A stretch of DNA of 64,000 nt from Dolichospermum flos-aquae CCAP 1403/13F (lineage in GTDB: Bacteria > Cyanobacteriota > Cyanobacteriia > Cyanobacteriales > Nostocaceae). The position numbers and the translations under genes are program-made. The notes under the pieces were generated by a model that saw nothing but the letters and a program-made list of their open reading frames with translations, did no database searches and was not told the DNA's origin. How positions within the stretch are numbered: the stretch's first letter is position 1; every line of letters begins with the position of its first letter. Below are positions 33,203-41,926 of this stretch, one piece after another. Where the stretch lies: assembly GCF_012516395.1 (NCBI RefSeq), contig NZ_CP051206.1:186001-250000 (forward strand). Direction: 5' to 3'.

Positions 33203-34258
33203 ATGGATAAAAAAGTTATGATTAAACGCCGTCGTTTTCTCAATTTTGCCACATCAAGTCTATGTGGATTTTCTATGGCATATCTGTTAGGAAGTTGTAG
33301 AGACCAAAGCCAACAGAATTTGGTAAAAAGTCCCAGTTCCTTGGATATCAAAACTAAGGTTCTCCGCATGGGGTATCAGAGTGCAGGGGATCTATTCAGA
33401 AATCGCAAAGTTTTAGAGAAACGCTTAGAGCCGTTGGGAATTAAGGTGGAATGGGCGCAATTTGCCCAAGGACCTCAACTCATGGAAGGGATGCGTGTTG
33501 GCAAAATTGATGTGGGATCAGTGGGAGAAACACCACCAATTTTTGCTCAAGTAGCTGGTTCAAATCTTGTTTATGTTGTGGGTACACAAAGAACCGCAAC
33601 CACGGGAAAAAGTAGTGTTATTGCCGTACCACCGGAATCTCCACTGAAGAAGTTTGAGGATATTAAAGGGCAAGAAGTATATTTTCAAAAAGGCTCGGCA
33701 TCCCACTATTTTATTCTTAGAGCCTTGCAGTCAATTGGCTTAACTATCAAGGATATTAAAATCAAAAGTATACCGACTATTGAGGCGCGGGCTGCGTTTT
33801 TGGAAGGGAGAATTCCCGTTTGGATGACAGGAGATCCCCACTATGCGATCGCTCAAAAAATGGGTCGAATTCGAGTTCTTAGAGATTCTGTAGGGCTAGA
33901 TTCTCCTGGTGGTTACTATATTGCTGATAGACAATTTGCCGAAGATAATCCTGGCTTGCTCAAAATTATTATTGAGGAACTTCATGCTCTCGATCAATGG
34001 GCAGAAAAAAATCGAGATGAAGTAGCTAAATTGATGATTACTGAACAAAAACTCGATGAAGATGTAGTCGCAAAAGTGATGTCTCGTCGTACTTTTGCCG
34101 GACGCAGAGGACTCAGCCCTGCCCTAATTGCTGAACAACAACGCGTGGCCGATTTGTTCTTTCAAGAGGGAGTGATTCCTAAAAAAATTAATATTCAGGA
34201 AGCCTTACTTTCGCCTGATTTATATGCTGCAATCACACCACCAGAAATTATGGTTTAG
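33203..34258 (+). CDS. SsuA-like sulfonate/nitrate-type ABC substrate-binding lipoprotein
   Basis: About 351-aa periplasmic binding protein of the aliphatic-sulfonate (SsuA) family. The N-terminus has a twin-arginine-like RRRFLNF followed by a hydrophobic stretch and the lipobox LLGSC, so it is probably a membrane-anchored lipoprotein. Then come VLRMGYQSAGDLF, RVGKIDVGSVGETPPIFAQV and VAVPPESPLKKFEDIKGQEV-like blocks, all typical. ATG 33203 is a compromise: 33167 and 33218 are also possible. No SsuB ATPase or SsuC permease is in the window, and the next gene encodes an exporter, so its transporter partner must be elsewhere or shared. Confidence 0.83.
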   Translation: MDKKVMIKRRRFLNFATSSLCGFSMAYLLGSCRDQSQQNLVKSPSSLDIKTKVLRMGYQSAGDLFRNRKVLEKRLEPLGIKVEWAQFAQGPQLMEGMRVGKIDVGSVGETPPIFAQVAGSNLVYVVGTQRTATTGKSSVIAVPPESPLKKFEDIKGQEVYFQKGSASHYFILRALQSIGLTIKDIKIKSIPTIEARAAFLEGRIPVWMTGDPHYAIAQKMGRIRVLRDSVGLDSPGGYYIADRQFAEDNPGLLKIIIEELHALDQWAEKNRDEVAKLMITEQKLDEDVVAKVMSRRTFAGRRGLSPALIAEQQRVADLFFQEGVIPKKINIQEALLSPDLYAAITPPEIMV

Positions 34259-34280
34259 GAAATATTACAGCAGGGCGTTA

Positions 34281-34305
34281 AAAAAGCAAATTAAACCTGC
34301 TTTTT
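34281..34305 (+). terminator. Small hairpin terminator after the SsuA-like gene
   Basis: AAAAAGCA and TGCTTTTT form an 8-bp stem with a nine-base loop 22 bases after the stop, ending in five T. It should separate the binding-protein gene from the following ABC exporter. Confidence 0.6.
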
Positions 34306-34388
34306 AATAATTTTTACTTGTTAATTACTTATGCCCTTGGTCGGTTTATGTTGCCGACTATTTTTATTTGACAGAACAACTTACTTCC

Positions 34389-36224
34389 ATGACTAAAAAA
34401 ATCAGACTTTCTAAATCTTTTCAACGCGCTCCCAATGCGCCCGAATTACCAGATACTCCTTTCCTATTTATTTGTTATTTTGTGAATCAGTTTCGCTGGT
34501 GGTATGTGTTAATGGTGCTTCTGGAAATCGCCCACGCCACCTGTGGAATTATGTTACCTTATGCGATTGGTGAAATGATTCGCAGTGTGACACGACACTC
34601 CACGGGGGACAGTAAACTGATTTTTGATATTTTGAGACAACCCTTGATTCTGTTTACGTCCTTGAGTATAGGTGAGGTGGTATTTGGGCGTTCCGCTGGA
34701 CTGTTACAAACTATTCTCCATCCCATCCACAGACAGCATATTGTGCGATCGCTATATGCCTATTTACAGCAGCATTCCCATCGTTATCTCAGCAGTAGTT
34801 TTGCTGGTGCGTTAGCCCATCGCATTGCGGAAACTTCCCTGGGTGTTACCCAAACGATGCAAATGATGATTACGGAATTTATGCCAGTAATTATCGTTTA
34901 TATAGTCTCCACAATTCTACTCTATCGCGCCTATCCTCCCCTAGCGGCATTTGTGGGGATTTGGGCAGTTTTGTTTATCAGTATTTCCTTCTGGTTGGCG
35001 ACTCGTTGTCGAATATATGCACGGAAAGCCGCCGCTGCTAGAAGTGAAACTACAGGTATTATTGTAGATTCTGTGACAAATCTTACTAGTAGTAGACTTT
35101 TTGCCCGTTTGGGTTTTGAACGCCGCTATTTGAATGACCAATTAAAACGCGAACTCAGGGAGGTGAGAAAATCTAACTGGTATTCTGAACGAATTCGCTG
35201 GTTTCAGTTTATTTCAGCAGCAATTCTGAAAATTGGTACTCTATATTACTCACTTTCTCTGTGGAGTCAAGGAAAAATAGCTGCGGCTGACTTTGTTGTT
35301 GCCACCAGTTTGTCACTTTTAATCATTAGTGAAGCCCGCAATTTAAGCAAACGGTTTCTAGAGTTTTTTGAACATATTGGTAATGTAGCTAATGGTGTGA
35401 ATACTATCATTCAACCCCATGAAATTACTGATCGGGATAATGCTATAAATCACGCCATCACTAAAGGTAGTATTGAGTTTCGGCAGGTGCATTTCAGTTA
35501 CTCATCAGAAAAGACTGTATTCACTAATCTTTCTGTCACCATTCAACCAGGAGAGCGCGTCGGATTAGTGGGTTTTTCCGGTTCTGGGAAATCTACTTTT
35601 GTCAATCTGATTTTGCGTTTATTTGACCCTCAATCGGGACAAATATTGATTGATGGGGTGGATATCAAAGATATGACTCAGGAAGCCCTACATTCGCAAA
35701 TTAGTTTGATTCCTCAAGATCCTTCTCTGTTCCATCGGACTTTATTAGAAAATATTCTCTACGGACGTTTAGAAGCATCACAGGCGGAATTGATAGAAGC
35801 AGCACGGAAAGCCTATGCTGACGATTTTATTGTCCAAATGACGGAGGGTTATGATTCTTTGGTGGGTGAACGCGGTGTTAAACTCTCTGGGGGACAAAGA
35901 CAAAGAATTGCTATCGCCCGTGTTATCCTCAAAAATGCACCCATCTTAATCTTAGATGAAGCCACTTCTAGCCTTGATTCCATTACCGAAAAAGCCATTC
36001 AAGATACTCTGGATTCAGCAATGAATGGAAAAACAGTTATTGTAGTAGCCCATCGTTTATCCACTATCGCTCATTTAGACCGGATTTTGGTGTTTGATCA
36101 AGGTCGCATCATTGAAGATGGTACACACTCTAAACTATTGGCTAAGGGTGGAGCTTATCACAGATTATGGCAAATGCAAGCCGGTGGATTTTTGCCAGTA
36201 GCAGCTATAGCAAGTGACAGTTGA
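34389..36224 (+). CDS. ABC exporter, fused membrane and ATPase domains (MsbA/MDR-like)
   Basis: About 611-aa half-transporter that should work as a homodimer. Six hydrophobic segments occupy residues 20-330; the ATPase domain follows with Walker A GFSGSGKST, Q-loop SLIPQDPSLFHR, signature LSGGQRQRIA, Walker B ILILDEATSSLD and the switch His in VAHRLSTIA. ATG 34389 is annotated; the frame is open to TTG 34368 and neither has a good ribosome binding site. It follows the SsuA-like gene after a hairpin and ends with a strong terminator, so it is likely its own unit. Substrate unknown; the family exports lipids, peptides and drugs. Confidence 0.88.
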   Translation: MTKKIRLSKSFQRAPNAPELPDTPFLFICYFVNQFRWWYVLMVLLEIAHATCGIMLPYAIGEMIRSVTRHSTGDSKLIFDILRQPLILFTSLSIGEVVFGRSAGLLQTILHPIHRQHIVRSLYAYLQQHSHRYLSSSFAGALAHRIAETSLGVTQTMQMMITEFMPVIIVYIVSTILLYRAYPPLAAFVGIWAVLFISISFWLATRCRIYARKAAAARSETTGIIVDSVTNLTSSRLFARLGFERRYLNDQLKRELREVRKSNWYSERIRWFQFISAAILKIGTLYYSLSLWSQGKIAAADFVVATSLSLLIISEARNLSKRFLEFFEHIGNVANGVNTIIQPHEITDRDNAINHAITKGSIEFRQVHFSYSSEKTVFTNLSVTIQPGERVGLVGFSGSGKSTFVNLILRLFDPQSGQILIDGVDIKDMTQEALHSQISLIPQDPSLFHRTLLENILYGRLEASQAELIEAARKAYADDFIVQMTEGYDSLVGERGVKLSGGQRQRIAIARVILKNAPILILDEATSSLDSITEKAIQDTLDSAMNGKTVIVVAHRLSTIAHLDRILVFDQGRIIEDGTHSKLLAKGGAYHRLWQMQAGGFLPVAAIASDS

Positions 36225-36318
36225 CAGAGCTGAATAAGTTGTCTGTGAAGGCAGGGAACTCTTAACTGGGAACAGTTTTAGCTATATGGATATCCTCAAT
36301 TTTCCAAATCCGATAAGG

Positions 36319-36367
36319 AAAAATGCACCTATTTTGGCTGATGGTGTCCCAAAATAGGTGCATTTTT
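36319..36367 (+). terminator. Strong rho-independent terminator
   Basis: A 19-bp perfect stem (AAAAATGCACCTATTTTGG with its complement), an 11-base loop and a run of seven T, 95 bases after the ABC exporter stop. The A-tract on the left arm makes it able to work on both strands. Confidence 0.85.
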
Positions 36368-36520
36368 TTGAGATAAAAATCTGTAAAACCTTTATTAATA
36401 AACGGTTTTAGCTTTATTCAGCAAGCCCTACATATACATTTTCGGTATCGGCTCAATAAATAGGGGTAACAGAGGAAAATAAGTGCAACGAGGTACACAC
36501 AGTGTCATAGAATAGGAGAC

Positions 36521-36718
36521 ATGACGCAAAAAATTATTGAGAGTGACAAATTAATATCAAATTTACTGCAAACCATCGAGCCAAAAGGGATTGCAGACGA
36601 ATCAATGCGTCATACAGTAGAGATATTACTAAATTTAATAGAGCAGTTACAATCAGAAGTCAAAGAATTAAGGGCAGAAAATCAGCGCCTACGGGATCAT
36701 TCGTCAATTCTGCGCTAA
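36521..36718 (+). pseudogene. N-terminal remnant of an IS transposase (coiled coil)
   Basis: 65 codons beginning MTQKIIESDKLISNLLQTIE and ending in a leucine-zipper-like coiled coil LIEQLQSEVKELRAENQRL followed by RDHSSILR and a stop. In cyanobacterial insertion sequences, an N-terminus of this kind (ENQRLRDE followed by a Gly/Lys-rich linker) leads into a DDE transposase; here it breaks off after RLRD. The IS family is not certain. A palindromic element follows at 36769. Confidence 0.5.
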
Positions 36719-36768
36719 GTGCAAAGTCATCGTCAACAATATGGGACAAAGATAGTCTACTTTACAGG

Positions 36769-36802
36769 GCGATAGTGAAGCGCTGCTGCAAGCAGTTCCG
36801 CC
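36769..36802. repeat. Palindromic element (GCGATAGTGAAGCGCTGCTG type)
   Basis: About 34 bases, GCGATAGTGAAGCGCTGCTG then CAAGCAGTTCCGCC. It matches the element at 43760-43792 with two or three changes. Here it is intergenic, between the transposase remnant and the TIR module. Confidence 0.75.
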
Positions 36803-36954
36803 TATTCATTACCGAGAACTGCAATTTGATACTCTCGTCTTACCTGTCCACTATCTAAAGTTTGATTTTTAAGTAATATGACATATTTAGCTAAAATCCT
36901 GCGAAATTATGTGATGCTTAACTAAGATTATTGTTTTACATAATTTCACTTATT

Positions 36955-37480
36955 ATGCCTAAATCTGACCCTGCCAAAATCAAAAAAAAAAGTATCATTC
37001 AGTCTTCCTTTTAGTATTGGTTCTGTGGAATGGGAAGCCGATCCAACAGAACGCAAAGCCGCCTGGTCACTTTCTGTTGAACTTGTTACCCGCATTGCAG
37101 TACAGCCTTTAGAAACTGACCAAGGACTTTTACGGGAAGCTTTGACATCTTTATACAACCTGTTTCCTGTAACCAGACAAGTTTTAAAGGAAGCAGGTCC
37201 TGATGTGGGAGCATCAATTGATTCAGTGGGAGGAATTGCGATCGCAGTCTTAAATAACGGTTTGCGTCCTTTCCTTGCTAAGTGGCATCCTCTCTTACAA
37301 ACATGGGAAGCACAGCGTCCTCCTCATCTGAGTGCGAAAGAACATGAGCGCAATTGGTCTGAAGAAACAAAATTGCGGGCTGAGTTAGAATTACTGAGGA
37401 AAGACTTGGAAAAATATGCCAACGCATTAGCGGAAATTGCTGGAGTCAAGGAAAAACAAAAGGAAGTGAACAATGGCTGA
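36955..37480 (+). CDS. Conserved small protein of the TIR module, frame broken at an A10 run
   Basis: The coding sequence appears to begin at ATG 36955 (MPKSDPAKIKKK) and to continue from about 36992 in the next frame (VSFSLPFSIGSVEWEADPTE) to the stop at 37480, about 174 aa in all. The switch falls in a run of ten A (36982-36991); nine A would keep one frame. Without a shift, translation from ATG stops after 19 codons. The remaining option is a GTG start at 37025 giving 151 aa. The protein has ERKAAWSLSVELVTRIAVQP, LLREALTSLYNLFPVTRQVL, IAVLNNGLRPFLAKWHPLLQ and a C-terminal helix LRKDLEKYANALAEIAGV. I recognise it as a conserved bacterial hypothetical often near signalling or conflict genes, without known function. 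It overlaps the TIR gene by eight bases. Confidence 0.65.
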
Positions 37481-38282
37481 ATTTGATGTTTTTTTAGCTC
37501 ACAATAGTATAGATAAGCCTGTAGTTAAAGTTATTTATGAAGCACTTGAAAAGCGTGGTATAACCTCGTGGTTAGATGGAGAAGAAATTCGTCCAGGAAG
37601 TTTATTTCAAGATGCAATACAAAAAGGAATTCCATTAAGTAAATCAGCCGCTATATTTATTGGAAAAAGTGGATTAGGAATGTGGCAAGGACTGGAATTA
37701 AAAGTAATTTTGTCAATGTGTTTAAAACAGAATATACCAGTAATTCCTGTGTTATTGCCAGGAGTGTCCGACTTGCCACAGGATATGCTTTTTTTGAAAG
37801 AATTCAATTATATAAATATTTATGACGGTGAGATAGTCAATAAAATTGTCAATAAACGTGTTTTAGATTTATTACAATGGGGCATAAAAGGCCAGAAACC
37901 AGAAGATTATTCAGCAGAACAGATAAAGATAAAGCCAGGAAAAATACCGAATAAAGAAAAGTTAGTAGACTTAGTAATTCAAGATATTTATGATAGAAAG
38001 GATAATCCCTACGCAGACGCTACAATATGGTTTGATGCTATTGAAAAAATTATTGATGATTTAGTTGATGATTTAGTTGATGCTATTGCAGAAAATAATG
38101 ATAAAAACAAAAATAAAATATTGCCTCGATTGGGTAAAATTCCTATTTTTACTGCATATAGAAATTCTCAAGAATTACTGATAAATAAATACATTATGAA
38201 TCAAATTAAAAATAAGCTAGAAAAAAAAGGAAAAAGTAAAAACGAAATTGTTAATATAATCCAACAACTATTGTTAAATTAA
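37473..38282 (+). CDS. TIR-domain protein with C-terminal helical domain
   Basis: 269-aa protein. Residues 3-130 form a TIR domain: EFDVFLAHNSIDKPVVKVIY, GITSWLDGEEIRPGSLFQDA, KSAAIFIGKSGLGMWQGLEL and IPVIPVLLPGVSDLPQDM. The Glu in WQGLELKV is at the place of the catalytic Glu of NAD-cleaving bacterial TIR domains (inference). The C-terminal 110 residues are helical and charged (KEKLVDLVIQDIYDRKDNPY, IEKIIDDLVDDLVDAI, then MNQIKNKLEKKGKSKNEIVN), resembling an effector-associated death-like adaptor rather than a second enzyme. It lies between the small protein (8-base overlap) and the WD40 gene (9-base gap). Expected role: toxic effector triggered by the WD40 partner. Confidence 0.85.
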   Translation: MAEFDVFLAHNSIDKPVVKVIYEALEKRGITSWLDGEEIRPGSLFQDAIQKGIPLSKSAAIFIGKSGLGMWQGLELKVILSMCLKQNIPVIPVLLPGVSDLPQDMLFLKEFNYINIYDGEIVNKIVNKRVLDLLQWGIKGQKPEDYSAEQIKIKPGKIPNKEKLVDLVIQDIYDRKDNPYADATIWFDAIEKIIDDLVDDLVDAIAENNDKNKNKILPRLGKIPIFTAYRNSQELLINKYIMNQIKNKLEKKGKSKNEIVNIIQQLLLN

Positions 38283-38291
38283 TAAGACACT

Positions 38292-40709
38292 ATGGAAAAA
38301 CATAAATTTCTGAAAAACAACTATACAGCAGGAAATATTCTCAACTTATTGTTGCAATTATACTCGGAAAAAGATTTTCAATACTGGGATCTATCAGAAA
38401 TAGATATTTGGGGTGTTGACTTCCGAGACGCTATCTTAACAGGAGTGGATTTTAATGACTCTGACCTGAAGAACTGTATTTTTACTCAACCTTTAGGATG
38501 TATTCACTCCATTGCTTTTAATGCTGATGGTAATTATTTTGCTACAGGCGATGCTCATGGATTAATTCGAGTACATAATACAGAAAACTTGGCTCTGTGT
38601 TTTTTTGAAAAGGGAGCAGGAAATCAGATTTGGTCAGTGGCTTTTAGTTCAGGGACAAATTCTCAACGATTTGCATTAGCAGCAGAAGATGGTAGCGTTA
38701 AGTTGTTCGAGATTGAAAACCTTGCTTCAGGCAAACTCAATTTTAAGGAAACCAACTCATGGCGTGAAACAGGACGTGTATTATCAGTAGCCTTTAGCCT
38801 TGATCCTGAAAGCAATATTCTGGCATTTGGAGGAGATGGAAATGCAATAACTTTCTACAAAATTAAAGAGAAAGATACAATACGTTTGCCCATCAGTAAT
38901 GTGTATTGTATGACTTTTATTGATGACAGAACTCTTTATAGTTGTAGCCAAGAGGGAGATTTTATTGGTTGGGATTTAAGTACACGTAACCCTCAAATAT
39001 TCTACCAAGAACGTAAGAGGCATGAAAAATTAATACGTTGTATTGCGTTTAATGCAACAAAACAAATTATAGCCACTGGATCTGAAGATGGAAAATTGAA
39101 AATTTTCGATACTAACAATAAACAAGACTTACAATTCCAGCTAGTCTATATTGAAAACGGATCTGAAAAAGACTATGAATATACAAAATATATTAGTGAA
39201 ATACGTACACTAGCATTTAGTTGCGATGGGAGTATTCTTGCAATTGGATGTATTTGTAAGAATCAACCTGATAATAGTGAGCATAAAATTCTACTGTTTG
39301 ATTTAACTGGAGACAAATGGAAACTGATTAGCACATTGGATAATTCTCTTTCAGAAAACCAAGACCAAAATGGTCATACACATTTGATCAGAAGCATTGC
39401 ATTTAGTCCTAACACTGATAAACCTCTATTTTTTATAAGCGGTGGTGATGGACGCACTGTCAAACTCTGGGATTGGGATCAAGACAAAAAAAAATGGAAA
39501 TGTCAAGATAATTTGAGAGGATACGCTAATCGCCTCTGGTCAGTGGCATTTAGTAAGAATGAAAATCAATCAATTTTTGCTTGTGGATGTGAAGATAATA
39601 ACATTCATATTTGGAATTACAATGATCGCACACATATTCCTAGTTACACCCTTTCCAAACATAAGGATTGGGTTTGGTCAGTAGCCTTCAACCATGATGG
39701 AACACTTTTAGCTAGTGCTAGTGAAGATAAGACTATTGGTCTTTGGCAGTTTAAAGATAACAACTGGAATCTTATAAATCCTGAAGCAGAAAATACATCA
39801 CAAACAAACCACTTACTTAACATAAAACATACTAAACGCGTTAGATGTGTTGCTTTTCATCCTACGGAAAATATTTTAGCTAGTACAGGGAATGATAATA
39901 TAGTTATTCTATGGGATCTAAGAAATCTGAATAATATAAAAGTATTATCCAAATTTACGAATCACACCGACCGAGTGTTATCCCTAGCTTTTAGTCCAGA
40001 TGGTCATTTCTTAGCTAGTAGCAGTCGGGATAAGACTATTCGTTTGATAGACATTGTAGATAGTGAACCAAGCAATGACCAGCAGTCAAACTCTTCGGTT
40101 TTGGAAAAACCACTGGAGGGGCATCAAGATCAAGTTCATAGTATTGCTTTTATTAAAAACACTGAAGGTTTAGTTTTTCCAAAAGAACAGGAAAATCCTC
40201 CAGAAACCCAGGAAATTAAACCCTTTTTGGTTAGCAGTGGTTTTGATAGACAACTGATATTATGGGGGATTAATCACAATAATACCTCTGTGGAGAAACT
40301 ATGTTCTGTGAATGAAGGTCAAAGAATACTTTCTGTTGCGTGTCACCCCACAGAACTAATTATTGCTAGTGCCGGGCATGATCGCATTATTATACTATGG
40401 AAAATAGAAAAAAATGAAAAAAATGAATATGTATTCAAAAAAGTCAAGATACTTAAAGGACATAAACGCGCTGTAGAATCTATAGTATTTACTCCTGATT
40501 GCAAGAGGTTAATTAGTTGTGGACAAGACCAGACTATTAGGTTTTGGGATGTAGAGGTAGATAAGAATAAGGAGATTAGTAAAATTAATATTAGTCTTCA
40601 CACCATAGAACTTGGTAAACCATACCAGGGTATGAATATTTCTGGAGTTAAAAATTTAGATCCTGCCCAAATATCTGTTTTAGAAGAATTAGGAGCTTCA
40701 AGAGATTAA
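38292..40709 (+). CDS. WD40-repeat protein with pentapeptide-like N-terminus, 805 aa
   Basis: Scaffold or sensor of the TIR module. Residues 1-70 contain a short pentapeptide-repeat-like stretch (DLSEIDIWGVDFRDAILTG, VDFNDSDLKNCIF). From residue 72 to the end I count fourteen WD40 units, for example SIAFNADGNYFATGDAHG, SVAFNHDGTLLASASEDKT and SLAFSPDGHFLASSSRDKT, which would make two seven-bladed propellers. The ATG follows the TIR stop by nine bases, so the genes are cotranscribed. There is no NACHT/NB-ARC or protease domain. Unlike the near-identical repeats of the 57148 protein, these repeats are strongly diverged, which fits an old and specific binding surface. Confidence 0.88.
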   Translation: MEKHKFLKNNYTAGNILNLLLQLYSEKDFQYWDLSEIDIWGVDFRDAILTGVDFNDSDLKNCIFTQPLGCIHSIAFNADGNYFATGDAHGLIRVHNTENLALCFFEKGAGNQIWSVAFSSGTNSQRFALAAEDGSVKLFEIENLASGKLNFKETNSWRETGRVLSVAFSLDPESNILAFGGDGNAITFYKIKEKDTIRLPISNVYCMTFIDDRTLYSCSQEGDFIGWDLSTRNPQIFYQERKRHEKLIRCIAFNATKQIIATGSEDGKLKIFDTNNKQDLQFQLVYIENGSEKDYEYTKYISEIRTLAFSCDGSILAIGCICKNQPDNSEHKILLFDLTGDKWKLISTLDNSLSENQDQNGHTHLIRSIAFSPNTDKPLFFISGGDGRTVKLWDWDQDKKKWKCQDNLRGYANRLWSVAFSKNENQSIFACGCEDNNIHIWNYNDRTHIPSYTLSKHKDWVWSVAFNHDGTLLASASEDKTIGLWQFKDNNWNLINPEAENTSQTNHLLNIKHTKRVRCVAFHPTENILASTGNDNIVILWDLRNLNNIKVLSKFTNHTDRVLSLAFSPDGHFLASSSRDKTIRLIDIVDSEPSNDQQSNSSVLEKPLEGHQDQVHSIAFIKNTEGLVFPKEQENPPETQEIKPFLVSSGFDRQLILWGINHNNTSVEKLCSVNEGQRILSVACHPTELIIASAGHDRIIILWKIEKNEKNEYVFKKVKILKGHKRAVESIVFTPDCKRLISCGQDQTIRFWDVEVDKNKEISKINISLHTIELGKPYQGMNISGVKNLDPAQISVLEELGASRD

Positions 40710-40751
40710 CAAATAAGCTGGTTGAATCAAAAAAAACGGAACTATTAAGTT

Positions 40752-41528
40752 TTATTCTTCCAAAAATTCAAAATGCCGTAAACCTTCTTCAATTCCAGCA
40801 GCAAACTCAGCTTTTGCTAAGTAACGATTTTTGCTTGGGTTTGCTTTGTGCCAATCTAGTAATTCTTGTTTGGCATTTGCAACAATAATACCTTTTTCTT
40901 TTCTATTGGCAAAGAGGGCAATATCATTACCAGAGTCCCCACACGCAACTGTTTTGGCTGGTTCTATTTCTAAATATTCGCGGACAAAGGTCATGGACAT
41001 ACCTTTGTTGGCTTTACGTGGTAGGATGTCTAGGTCTTTGTTATCACTATAAATAACTTGAATATCTAAACTTTGTTGGAGTAAGGCTTTTTCTAAGTCT
41101 GATACTATTTGTAGAGCCGTTTTTTCTTGGAGAAAATAGCTAACTTTAAAAGGTCTTTGCTCACTTTCCGGCTGTGGTTTTAATTGAGTAAAATTGGCAG
41201 CTATTTTTACAACTAATTCTCTATCCCAATCTTCAGATAGATTCTCTGACCACTGATTATTAATAATCAATTGATCTTGATGATTATAAGAGTAAATTTC
41301 TGTACCTACGGCGCAAATGAGTATATTTGGCTGTAAAAGTGCTGTTCGTTTTTGATTTTGTTGTTGTTCTAGTTGCTGATACAGATATAGCGATCGCCCA
41401 GTAGAGTAAACAATTTTTGTATTGTGTTGCTGACGATATAGTTCTAATTTGCGATTCAGTCCTTCCATTGCTTGATCATCACCCACGAGAGTGTGATCAA
41501 GATCGGTAATGAAAAGAAATTGAGTCAC
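40752..41528 (-). CDS. Sucrose-phosphate phosphatase-like HAD hydrolase
   Basis: 258-aa HAD-superfamily (Cof/SPP type) phosphatase. Motif I FLFITDLDHTLVGDD carries the nucleophile Asp and acid/base Asp, motif II is YSTGRS, the lysine is in RKANKGMSMTF, and motif IV is CGDSGNDIALF. Sucrose-phosphate phosphatase removes the phosphate from sucrose 6-phosphate, the last step of sucrose synthesis in heterocystous cyanobacteria. GTG 41528 is the start because AAGGAG lies six bases before it; the ATG at 41558 would sit upstream of that site. The gene is followed on the other strand by a headless second copy. Confidence 0.82.
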   Translation of the reverse strand: MTQFLFITDLDHTLVGDDQAMEGLNRKLELYRQQHNTKIVYSTGRSLYLYQQLEQQQNQKRTALLQPNILICAVGTEIYSYNHQDQLIINNQWSENLSEDWDRELVVKIAANFTQLKPQPESEQRPFKVSYFLQEKTALQIVSDLEKALLQQSLDIQVIYSDNKDLDILPRKANKGMSMTFVREYLEIEPAKTVACGDSGNDIALFANRKEKGIIVANAKQELLDWHKANPSKNRYLAKAEFAAGIEEGLRHFEFLEE

Positions 41529-41596
41529 AGTATACTCCTTATATATAGTCGTTTTCAAACCAAATTCGCCTGACTATACCACAACTTGAAACCGAG

Positions 41597-41926
41597 TTGC
41601 AAAAAACTCAACTAAATGTAAAGTTAATCTATAGTAGTGAAATTGACCTTGACATTTTACCCCATACCAGCGATAAAGGTCAAGCAATGCAGTTTTTACG
41701 ACAGAAGTGGAAATTTGCAGCCGAGCAGACTGTTGTTTGTGGCGATTCAGGTAATGATATAGCTTTATTCGCTGTCGGTAGGGAACGGGGAATCATTGTC
41801 GGGAATGCTCGTCCAGAGTTACTCCAATGGTATCATCAGCATCCTGCGGACTACCGTTACCTCGCCCAAAACCGTTGTGCTGCTGGGATTATGGAAGGTT
41901 TAAAATATTTTGGTTTCCTAGAATGA
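41597..41926 (+). pseudogene. Headless copy of the sucrose-phosphate phosphatase-like gene
   Basis: A 109-codon frame matching the last 43% of the neighbouring phosphatase: [60 protein letters not shown] and [13 protein letters not shown]. Similarity can be traced a few codons upstream to about 41570 (RLTIPQLETEL). The nucleophile motif DxD is missing, so it cannot be a phosphatase. The frame nevertheless remains open, and its stop TGA overlaps the ruvA start as ATGA, so it may survive because it carries translation into ruvA. Confidence 0.8.

Noticed and set aside
34389-36224. ABC gene as the missing permease/ATPase of the SsuA-like protein
   Set aside because: It has six membrane segments fused to one ATPase (exporter layout), not the separate SsuB/SsuC importer subunits, and a terminator separates the two genes.
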